A stretch of 64,000 bases of DNA from Branchiostoma floridae (taxonomy: Eukaryota > Chordata > Leptocardii > Amphioxiformes > Branchiostomatidae), in assembly GCF_000003815.2 (NCBI RefSeq), contig NC_049980.1, positions 6,186,659 through 6,250,658 on the forward strand. The letters run 5' to 3'. The notes beneath the pieces are model-generated. The model had not been told where the DNA came from and ran no database searches. It saw only the letters and a program-made list of their open reading frames with translations. Positions within the stretch are counted from its first letter, which is position 1. Every line of letters starts with the position of its first letter. Shown here one piece after another: positions 22,755 to 33,000 of this stretch. The position numbers and the translations under genes were made by a program.

Positions 22755-23277
22755 CACCCTCACACTCAGGGTTGACATCGCGGCAAAGCCTAACGATATC
22801 ACCCCTGACAATTCAGCCAGGGTATTGGGGTATTTGGGGCGTGGCTTCTAACCAACTGGCTTTTTGTTGTCGAAAGCTCGGAAAGGCGCCATATAAGGCG
22901 ACTCATTAATATTCAAGAGCAAGATAACAGTACCGGCGTAACGTTCTTTCAGCGTCCAGACGTCTTTATCAGGTACCAAATTTAACATTTGTCGGTTCTG
23001 TGGGTATAGGGTAACTACGGCATCACCGTATACATGTACCGACCTAGCATACGAAAAAAAAATTACCATCACGCAAAGATAAACAGATCTTTGTACACGC
23101 CGCGCCGTACGCTGTTTGTTCGAAACTTGCAATCCGGTCGCTGATTGGCCCGCGACAAATCAGGCAAGCTCATTAATATTCATAAGCAGGGCGCCCAAAT
23201 ACCCCAATACCCTGGCTGAATTGTCAGGGGTGATATCGTTAGGCTTTGCCGCGATGTCAACCCTGAGTGTGAGGGTG
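22755..23277. mobile_element. hAT-like foldback MITE with 84-bp identical TIRs and 8-bp TSD
   Basis: The two ends (22,755-22,838 and 23,194-23,277) are inverted copies, identical over 84 bp and starting CACCCTCACACTCAGGG. Both flanks carry the same 8 bp, ATACTAGT (22,747-22,754 and 23,278-23,285). An 8-bp duplication points to the hAT superfamily or another 8-bp-duplicating group. There is no transposase. Identical arms and absence from unit 2 suggest recent movement. Confidence 0.9.
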
Positions 23278-23599
23278 ATACTAGTATGCAATCCAGAACT
23301 AGGTAGAAGTAATATTTGTAGAAAAATACATAGCATTTACCTACACATGGTCTAGCCTAACAAACTACTGCCCCATTTATTCCTACTCAAACACATTCAT
23401 ATACATGTGCATAAGGTGACCAGCCCCTCCAAATCTGTCCTGCCACTTGCTACATAATGTAATCGAACACCACAGTGTGTCTACTACTTAACCAGTAACC
23501 ATGGTGACCGCCATATGGTCCCTGTCATTGACTATATATGTTTTGAAGGAAAGAAAAATGTGAGATGAATTTCCCTTAAGCTTGAGCACAACTGGTAGC

Positions 23600-23808
23600 A
23601 GCATCACAGTCGAGCTCCCGGTTCCAAATATGTAGTTGGTACCTGGGAGACCCCAGTTCAATTCTGGACGGACAGGTCATCTCGGTTTTGCAGTACCCTT
23701 CTTTCGGATGGAAAGTAAAATGAGGATCCTATGTTCGAAAAGGTGCCTCGAGCACGTTAAATGGGAAGGGCTAGCAACCCCTCTCTGCAAAAAAAAAAAA
23801 TACCTGTT
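23600..23808 (+). mobile_element. SINE-like element with poly-A tail, unit 1
   Basis: A tRNA-like head ('gtagttggta', then a B-box-like 'agttcaattctgg') is followed by a body ('ctcgagcacgttaaat') and a poly-A stretch at about 23,790-23,802. The orthologous copy is at 42,195-42,370 in unit 2, so it predates the duplication. A 3' fragment lies at 3,399. Confidence 0.55.
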
Positions 23809-24424
23809 ACTGAAACAACAAGGAAACTTGCCGCCATGTGTGCCACTAGGCACGACAAGTGTCTGAGAGAACTAACATCCCAAGGGAAACACTAAAGATA
23901 GGATTGGATGTCAGACGAACGATAGAAACTTGAGAGTACTAGGAGGGGAACTGTCCATATCACTCAAAATTGTAGTTTTGTTTAATCTTGAAACCCAATC
24001 GTGCCATATTACCAGTCTTCAACATGCCAACTTTCTATTGAAAATAATAAACGGAGGAATGATAATGAGTCAGAGGTAGAAAGAGGGCGAGTCAAGAAAG
24101 AACACAGAGAATAGGCCACGACACTAATGCCTAGGTTACACATAGCCGACTTTGGCTCCCGAACACTAGCCGACTCTTATAATTAGCCGACCCAAGTCGG
24201 CAGTAGTTCGGGAGTAGTCTGACCAGTTTAGGTCACGCCTATTTTTTTAGCGCCGAACATGTCCCGAACACCTCCCGACCAGTAAATGACTTACTCCCGA
24301 CTGTGTCCCAAATGCTAACTAACCTATCACCAACCATCCCGACCTCTAGCCGCAGACTGCCGAATCACTCCTGACTGACCCCCCAACCGATTTGCCGACC
24401 CTTTTTCGACTTGAAATAGACATA

Positions 24425-24728
24425 ATGTTGGAGCATAAGCCTGTATAATTGTCACTTTTGCATGGGCTGATTCAAATCTAGCAGTTATGATTTTGTCGCT
24501 AATAGGGTTCCATGAAATCAATGCATTTGTAGCACAACGATTCAACAGTATTCCAACTCCTCTTCTATGTTTATCTGGCGTTCCCGGTTCATTTCCAGAA
24601 TACAGGAAGGAACCATCTTCAGGGTTATGTCTGCCTTGACCTGGCCATCTGGTTTCACAAACACCCAAAACATCTGGCCTATATGCGTTCATTTCCATTA
24701 ACAACTGCTCAAATTTGGAGGTATGAGG
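24425..24728 (-). mobile_element. Non-LTR retrotransposon endonuclease fragment
   Basis: The minus-strand translation gives an apurinic-like endonuclease domain piece: FEQLLMEMNAYRPDVLGVCETRW, then RRGVGILLN, then ISDKIITARF and TIIQAYAPT. These are the E and Y/AP blocks of the EEP endonuclease found at the ORF2 N-terminus of non-LTR elements. It is cut off at both ends and has no reverse transcriptase next to it. Whether it belongs to the same family as the reverse transcriptase pieces at 243-2,006 cannot be told. Confidence 0.85.
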
Positions 24729-24758
24729 TCGCCGAACTCTAGTCTTCTTTTTTTCTTA

Positions 24759-25658
24759 GGCCATGTTGATTTGATTATATGGATGACATCCTCTGGAAAC
24801 TCCAAAACTGATGCGAGCGAGCGAATAAAAAAAAAGTTTGGCCAAAAAAAAAAAGTTGCCTCCAGTATGAAATCAAAGTGGTCAGGAAGGTTGAATATAG
24901 GACTAAACACACATAGTATGGTATACCAACAGTTAGGTTACATACCCAGTACATTATACGGGTGCAAGACATTTTTGACATTTTTTTCTTCTTGGACCAA
25001 TCCGAAAAAACAGACCTGGAAAAAATCAGAGGAACAGGTTTCGCCAATTACAAAATGGACACACTATGTCGGCAGGCATTTGGGGTCTTACCGGGGGCCA
25101 AGAAGACAACAAGAGGAAGTCAAGTAGAGTTTATAGTCAATTGTACCAAGTTTCTACAGTAGAAGGTACAGAGACAGTAATTAGCCTTATTACATTGTAT
25201 ATGGAGATGGGATTTTTAAATGCCAGTGGGAGTCCAATAATCCACCAAACATATTCCTTTGTAGCAAAACTGACCAATTACCATTGTTTTGAGTATTGCA
25301 AATTCTCAAGTTTCCACAGACAACCAGGTTCAGATCCGGACCTGAAAATGATCCTCTGGACCTGAACGGGACCTGAATTTTCTGTACTGGTACCTCCCCC
25401 TACCAACAGTAGATTTTTTTCTTTCTGTCCTTTCATATCTTATTCTTTGACTTTAGATCTATTTTGGCATTCTATGGCATTAGACTATGATTAGTTATCT
25501 GTTTTCTGATCCTTTTTTGTTCAATCTACGGAATATTTGTGCTCATTTTATAGCTACTTTGCCCAATCTATTGTGTGGTCGAAAACTTTTTTTTTTTGGA
25601 AACGACCGAAAATTGGTGCGAGCGCGGATGTCATCCATATAATCAAATCAACATGGCC
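24759..25658. mobile_element. PIF/Harbinger-like non-autonomous element, TTA target site
   Basis: The left end reads GGCCATGTTGATTTGATTAT and the right end is its near-complement ('aatcaaatcaacatggcc'). Both are bordered by TTA (24,756-24,758 and 25,659-25,661). Sub-terminal 'gatgcgagcgagcg' and 'ggtgcgagcgcgg' words are also inverted. A 3-bp TTA duplication is typical of PIF/Harbinger. There is no transposase frame. A degraded 'caggtcc' MITE is nested at about 24,957-25,398. Relatives: 18,178, 39,912 and 45,654. Confidence 0.8.
24957..25398 (-). mobile_element. Nested, degraded 'GGGGTGGGT'-family MITE
   Basis: It starts near 'acgggtgcaagac' with 'cttggaccaatccgaaaa' and ends with 'acctgaattttctgtac' then 'tacctccccc' before TA. 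This is the diverged reverse-oriented layout of the element at 48,418-48,869. Confidence 0.55.
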
Positions 25659-26288
25659 TTACATGAAAACATTATCAAAGCCACGTAGTTTCTACCTGTC
25701 TTTCTTTTTGTTGAAATTAATAGGGCTAGTGTATTTTTTTTTTTCGATTCTATGATGACAAACTGCAGAGACGGATATAACGTTACATATTTGTTTGATA
25801 CTGTAAAAGTGGAAAAGTTCGCGGGGATTTAACCAATATCACGGTAACGTTAAGTAACGTTAGATTATGGAGTGTCCGCGGAGTTGTCTTAAATTTGCGG
25901 TTGAAACTGCCATGCAGGGTTTTACTGTACAAAGGAATGTTCGAGGTGGTTTGGAGCTGGCGTTGGAGAGAGATCGCCGCGAAAACAGCGAACATAAAAG
26001 GTCCCCAAACATTTCCGTTTTTAGGGTAAGTCAGGAGGTCAGAGGTCAGGGCGCTGACCTAGCGTACGAAGAGCATACCTGCCGGAAGGATTGCTGCAGT
26101 CGCCAAGCTTCTGAGCTCAAGGTGCGTTCTGAGGAGTCTTGTTCTAACAAGCACAAACAGGTGAATGATATGATGTACATACATATTGTTGGTACGACCA
26201 TGTAGATGTTCTCATTTCTTCTGCAAAGTTTCTATGTAGTCCGCTGAGTGCTCATGTGGTGATTATACAAACTCCTTCAGTCCACAAT

Positions 26289-26441
26289 AGCCTGGTATCC
26301 AGCCGTAACGTAAATATAGCTCCCGAGTCTCTTCTCTTCGCAATTACGAAGAGAAGAGAAGAGACTCAGGAGCTATATTACAGCTGGATACCAGGTAACT
26401 GCGAAGAGGAGAGAAGAGACTCGAGAGCAGGATACCAGGCT
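26289..26441. repeat. Hairpin element ('cctggtatccagc' palindrome), unit 2 only
   Basis: 'cctggtatccagc' to 'gagtctcttctcttcg' is followed after a 6-bp loop by its complement, ending 'gctggataccagg' at 26,395, and then by a third partial arm ending 'gataccaggct'. One arm of the same family occurs at 42,375-42,440. Unit 1 has no counterpart near 3,100. Confidence 0.75.
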
Positions 26442-27185
26442 GCTGTAGGTTCACAAGTACATGTACCCCAAGGGTAGGGTGTAGTTTTAAAATATTTGTA
26501 ACCTTAACTATGAGCGCCGCTGTTTTGCATTCGTGACTGTTGTTACCGATCATTTACTCAGGCAACACAGACCCTTACAATGTTGAACGTTGTGCCTGCC
26601 GACTTGTACATAAGGTGGCGTTGTAAATCACATTCAGTTGGTCCCATGGATCTATTACTTGAAAAAGTTTTTCACCTTTTTTGACAACGCCTCAGGGGCA
26701 GTGTATTACGTGTCTTGTTTTCAAGAATTCCAAATATTTGCAATTCCAAAAATGTGTCATCAACATGTGTTTGTTACTGTGTGAACCTGGCTTTCGCTGA
26801 AAACTCGTATGTGAATTCAATCAGTCCATTGGGTATTTATGAGAATTTGGTAACAGTTGAGTGAGGGACCAGTGACTCAGCAATTTCTGTCCACAGCCAC
26901 TGTCTTCTGCCCTCAGCCAAGTTGCTTGTCCCAAGAACATAACCTCTGCTTTGAGAATACAGTGCACCCAATGTACAGAAAGTACAATGTACATTGTGCC
27001 ACAGCTCCTTGATAATGCAATGATTTACATGTAGGCAGCAGATTTTAACTGAGCAGAGTACATTGAACTAATGCCTCTAGCCACTTACAGCTTGCGTATC
27101 TAATCTATTTTGTGGAAAAACTTCTGTTACACAACAAATCATAGTGACCCCCCGTGGGAGTCTTCACGTTTCGTTGAAAATTTGT

Positions 27186-27530
27186 TGAGATTTATTCCAA
27201 AAATCTTGAGATTAATTCAAAAAATCTTGAGATTAATTCAAAAAATCTTGAGATTTAGTCCAAAAATCTTGAGATTCTTTCCAAAAATCTTGAGATTTAT
27301 TCCAAAAATCTTGAGATTCATTCCAAAAATCTTGAGATTTATTCCAAAAATCTTGAGATTCATTCCAAAAATCTTGAGATTTATCCCAAAAATCTGAGAT
27401 TTATCCCAAAAATCTTGAGATTTTGTGGTTAATCTTGAGATGTTTTGACTTCATGTTGAGATGTTATGACTTTGATCTCAAGATGTTTTGACTTGGTCTT
27501 GAGATGTTTAAAAAATCTCAAGATACTTTA
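27186..27530. repeat. 21-bp tandem array ('attcattccaaaaatcttgag')
   Basis: About eleven units of 20-21 bp run from 27,186 to 27,425 and are followed by looser 'cttgagatgtt'/'tctcaagat' repeats to 27,530. The unit is a multiple of 3, so a 95-codon frame reads as a repeated ILRFIPK heptad, which I regard as an artefact. Only the loose part is represented upstream of TPMT copy 1 (5,520-5,690). Confidence 0.88.
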
Positions 27531-27672
27531 AAAGACACTGTAGAAAGGTCTCAAGATGCTTCAAAAAGATTCTAAACTCTAGTCAATTTTGGAGGTAGCT
27601 TTTGGTAACGTTACCTGTTGAAATTGTGAGAGTTGATATTTTAGTTTATTGTTCTCAGTCTTCAGGGACACC

Positions 27673-30061
27673 ATGGCGGCTAAGGACGATAGTATACCGA
27701 GCGAGAAACCTGGCGTGGTCAATCTGCCTCAATGGGAGCAGGGCTGGCAGAAGGCAACGGATGCTGGAAAGGATCCGCAATTCCATGTAAAAAATGTCCA
27801 TCCGTGAGTTAAACACGTTTACATTGTGTAGTATTATGATTGATGTGTGTGTTTGAGGAGCATGTCATGACAAAGATGTATTGATACTTTCAAATTGAAC
27901 CCATTTTTGACCATTGAGTGAAGGTACATACTTTATCAAGAAGTACTACGTATCCAGAGGGCAGATATGGTTAGCACTGCCGAAAGCGACTGTCCTTTCT
28001 GTCTGTAGCAACCTTGTTCAGTCGCTAGTAGTTGGTATCCAACTAGCTGTTCATATAGCTGCTGGTGTTTCCATTTCAAACTGTACAGTATGTGACTACT
28101 TGGATAGCACTATCAAAGAACCAAGACCCCCAGGAACATCTCCTTTTTTTTCCTACTGCAAAATTAAATCCCTGCAAAACTTAACACCATTCACAAGATT
28201 TATTGATGCATTCTCCTAGCCTCTACCAGGCTCTGTAGATCACTGGTCAAATAGTGGAAAATAGACAAATAGAGGGAATAGTGTGCTATAGGGGGAGGCG
28301 GCCGGTCAAAGGAGTCAGTACTTGCATTCTTCCCTCTATTTGTCCATGAGCCTTTCCTACAACAGCAAAGAAACTCCAAGAGCTAAGGAAGCTTGCAGGA
28401 TGCAAAGCACATTAGAAAATGATGAAGAAAGACTGAATGCAGCTATAGGACCATCCAAAGACTATAGATGCAGAATACAGTGACTGATGATTGTCCAATG
28501 TCTACTTTTTGACCAACGATTTGCTAGGATTCTACTCTTGGTTCGACAACTGAGTGTGCTTAGTCATTCATTTGCTTATTTGGGTCACCTGCATTGTAAC
28601 CAACCGTTGTTTGCCGTTCTGACAGGATATTGTCCAAGCACCTGGAACAGCTGACAGGAGGAAGGTCTGGACTGAAGTTCCTGTTTCCTCTGTGTGGAAA
28701 AGCTATGGACATGAAGTGGTAATGCTAGTTCACCTTAATCCACGGGGTAGCCTAGATTCATTTGTTGTGAAAAAAATCTGGGTATTTAGAGATTTCAGGT
28801 CAGGGTTTCAAATGTCAAAATTTTCAAAATGAGACAATGTGAAACTACCTTCCACCTACTTAACTTAATGATCCCCAAATACAATATTTCTACATGCAAC
28901 GAGTATAGGTTACCCAACGGATAAATGTTATCTAACGTTAAGTATACATACAGTCAAACCTGTACAAGTGACCACCTCTACATAAAGACCACCTTGTCAT
29001 TGATATACATGTACAGTCAAACATGCAAGTGAGAAACTCTACATAAGGACCACCTCCACCTGGCCAATGATATACAGCCAAAACTGTACAAGTCACTACC
29101 AGTCTATATAAGTACCACCTGGCCATAGATAAACAGTCAAACATACAAGTGACCACCTCTATATAAGGACCGCCTGGCCAATGATATACAGTCAAACTTG
29201 TATAGGTGAGCACCTCTATTTAAGGACCACCTGGCCAATGATATACAGTCAAACATACAAGTGAGCACCTCTACATAAGAATCACCTGGCTATTGATGTA
29301 CAGTTGTGCAGTCAAACATGTACAAGTAAGCACCTCTGTATAAGGACCACCTGGCCTCACCCAGACATTTAAAATCCTATATTCAAGTAGATTTGACTGT
29401 AGAAACCTGATAGAAATGCCTATAAACTCTACTCTAGCTTGTTATTTATAATATTATATATTATTATACTATAATATTAGTGAATGACTCAGATATGATC
29501 TGTTCATTATCTCGGTCCAAGATCTGGTCCATTGATTTTTTTTAGTTTTTTTTTTTGACTATTCCAAAAAGAAAAAATCCCAGGGTTTGTTCCTATATGC
29601 ATGTACCCACCCCTAAAGCTTCACCTTTGTTGAGAACAAGGAGTTACATCAAAGATGAAATATGAAAGCTGCTTGTTGAGAACGTCACTGCTTTTACCTT
29701 CCTGCAGGCTTGCTGACCAGGGACATACCATTGTTGGTGTGGATGGGGTGGAGGATGCTGCACGGCAGTTTTTTCAGGAGAACGCAATTCAGCCAACAGT
29801 GACAGAGGTGCCTGCACTGAATGGGAAACTTTACCAGGTCAGGTGTGGATAGCATTCCCTACATATAATGAAAAGACCATAGTAGTCCAGGTCAAAAGAT
29901 ACAAAAAGTTCTGCTGCAGTACCAAGGTCACACACTGAGGGGGGGGGGGGCAAAATTGACCTTGACCTTCATCTTCCCAACCCCTACCCACATACCAAAT
30001 ATCATTGTAGTCGATCCAGATGTTTTACAGTTATGCTGACCACAAATATCTAGAAACACCA

Positions 30062-30092
<31 letters not shown>

Positions 30093-33000
30093 CACCCAAG
30101 ACTGCAAAAGAAGCAAGTACATTTGTATATGTCATGGATTGCAAAAGATTACAAAAATGGATACAGGATGTCTAAAGTCAAAGAAGAAGAAAATGAAAGT
30201 CTACACCAAAAACTTAGAATCTTTATATTGTTTGAAAATCTGAAAAAGTAGGAGGCCAACAAAAAATGCAGAAAGAGATGCCAATACTTCTGCAGGCAGA
30301 GCATTTTACAAGTACTAGGCAACAACTCAGATTTCTATTGGCTGCATGGATGCTACTTTGACAACCAGATATTGAAAAAGCCTCTCGTAATAAACTCCGA
30401 GCCTACCAGTCTAACAGTCTGAGACATGGTGCCCAGACAGATATGTTAACAGGCACTAACCTTTCTGACTCAGCCAAAGTGGTAAGAAGAATACTATCCT
30501 CATAAAATTGGACAAATGGTCTTGTGGAATACTCAAAGAATGACGGTTGAACTGGTATCTTGTTGTGATGGGTAGATAGGAAGAGATAGATATAGAATAC
30601 AACATGGTGTATTCCATATCACCGAGGTACCAGCCCTACCGCGGGTCGGATCGCCCGAAGGCCGGAGGGTGATCCGATCCGCGGGAGGGCTGGGACCGAG
30701 GGTGATGCAGAATACACCATATTGTCTTTTATCTATGTCATACCCACCTGAGAAAATACATGTTTTGATGCAAAATGTGCCAGAAGTTGAGAAAATTTAG
30801 TGTCCTCGAATAAACATTGATACAACAGCAATGTTCGAACGTCCAAATCAGGTATTTGAGTTTTCGACCATGCAGCACTGGCGTGCACAAAGTGTGTTCT
30901 AAATACTCGATTGAAGCCTGTGTGATAAAACTCCAAAAGCTGTGTAGTGCGGCTTTTTTTCACGGTCTGGAACACCTGTATCGAACGTTATCGCGGCCCA
31001 GGTATGACATAAACATAGGGGCTGTCCAAATATTTTAACAACAAATCTTCTGTTAAGTTGACTTGAGATTTGTTATTAAAAGTTCTTGTTGATTTGAAAT
31101 CCACAGGGAATGGAAGGCAGGATCTCCATCTATATTTGTGACTACTTCAACTTCAGCAGGTTTGTTTTTTTACAGTTACAGTCATGCTACTCTTCACTTT
31201 TAATAGTTACATCTTGTCACCTCCTATGAGAAACCAGTGTGAGAACACTATCATCAGTAGTCAGAAGCACTCCAAAGACGTTTAATCATCCCAGTCTTGC
31301 AAGTGACACAAATGTTGAAGAACACGTCAAAACTTTTGATTCTGCTGTTCACTTAAGTGTCTTAAAGCATTTATCATGACAAAAATGAACGTTTTGTTCC
31401 CCTCTTTCCAACATTAATGGGCATAGTGAGTGAAATATCCTACGTTCACTGGCAAATACTTTCAAATTGACTTCTTTGACTAGAAAAGAGTGGATTTTAC
31501 TGTCATGTGTAACTTATTTTTATGTCATTGTTAAGATTATATATATATTGAAGGAATTATACTGCTCTTGCAGAATTATGCTCCTCTTTCATGATTGAAA
31601 TCTTTCTTGTAGTAACGGGGGCCGCCCTAAGACGGTCCCCGTCGTAAGACGGAACGGATTTTTTGCTGATCTCATTTTCCATAAGTACACCGTGTTTGTT
31701 GCCACTGACTATGCTGATTACAAAGGTAAATAAACCAAGTCCATGCACACAGCTTTAATTTGGATTCCAAGTATACTTTAACATATTTATTTCATGTTTT
31801 TTTAAAAACGGAATTCTAACAGTAATGTTGACAGTGCTGTATCACTGCGGTCACCGGCCTCTGCGTATTGGCGGCTCGTGTCGCTAACTATACGAACTCT
31901 TTCAAGCAGTCACACAACTGCCATGATACACATAAATAAAGCTCCATAAAACACTATGAATATGGGTCTTCAAATGTCTGTTGAGTAGAAAAGCAACTAA
32001 AAGGAAGCGACATAAACATTACCACCATTGTACTCCCAAGGGAGTGTGGCCGTGAAGGTGACAGACTAGAGAACGCTCCAAAGATTTATTTGACTTTAAC
32101 AAATGATTCGTGCTGTCTATGAAAATAAGACTTGATAGAGAAATGTAGATGATATTTTCATATAATCAGACCGAGTTTTGTTGATGTTAGCGGTGTCTTT
32201 TTTTCGTAATGTTTTTTTTAGTCGGGCATTCACAATCAGTGCATTCAGCCCATTGCCCGTGAAAACATGAGCTGGATTGTTCTAGGTACAGCCTTCCTCA
32301 TGTGAGACAAGAAGTACATACAGTCACGATTTTACTGTCAAAAGAAAGCTAAAATATCATATTATTAATTTTTTTCAGTGTACTTAAATTTACCACTTAC
32401 TTCTGAAGAAAGCAAAATGTAAAAATAAGCGTACCGACTACCGAGTTAGGCACACTGTCCAGCGTAGCACAAAATTGGAAGGTTACATGCACGAAATTGT
32501 CTCACAGTGTTTGCCGCTTGTAACATGCAGCGCGAAAGGTTCATGGACCACATGAATGCATTTCTTATTCAAGTATGTTGTTCAAATCTATGTGTAAAAA
32601 AATCAGTCATCAAAATTTGACCACTCTCAGGCAACTAGCGATGGAGCGCCATGAGTTTGAGCGCAAGAAAAAGCGTACCGTGTTGGGGCACCTCCCGTTA
32701 GTGGTATCACCTGTTGGAAGTAATGCTGTTATTCTAAGGTACACAGTCAGGAGTCAGGGTTAAAATACGTTAATAATGTCATGCACCCTTTTTGTACACA
32801 AAATCCATGGGAGCACCCATGCACGTAGATATTTTTTAAGTGCAACCAAATCTTTAGATTAGAAGTGCCAGTGCACCTATTGCAATTTTGGGCTCTGGAC
32901 TGTACACATGTATGTAGACTACACAATAAGGACCTGGCATTTGAATGACTACTGAATACAGCAAGACCCTATTAGTCACCTTTTCTTCCATCCACATGTT

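Larger units (their letters stand above)
2605..24124. repeat. Tandem segmental duplication, unit 1 (about 21.5 kb)
   Basis: This block is collinear with about 25,785-42,767. Shared landmarks run in the same order: 'gaaaacagcgaa' (2,791/25,980), all eight TPMT exons, the GT-rich tract in intron 7, the 'gcagaaaacccagtacatgc' segment (17,686/36,955), the 39-bp satellite (20,520/41,227), and the closing 'taataaacggaggaatg' (24,045/42,685). Homology starts at 'catatttgttt' and stops just after 'ggccacgacacta'. Differences between units are mainly discrete insertions and repeat-number changes. Confidence 0.9.
24125..25784. other. Spacer between the duplication units
   Basis: This 1.66-kb stretch is present once, between the two units. 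It holds a repeat-like 'cccgaac/tagccgac' segment (24,140-24,400), a non-LTR endonuclease fragment and a TTA-flanked transposon. No host gene is seen. Confidence 0.7.

Noticed and set aside
27110-27397. 95-codon frame with ILRFIPK heptads
   Set aside because: Product of a 21-bp satellite. It has no counterpart in unit 1 and no gene context.
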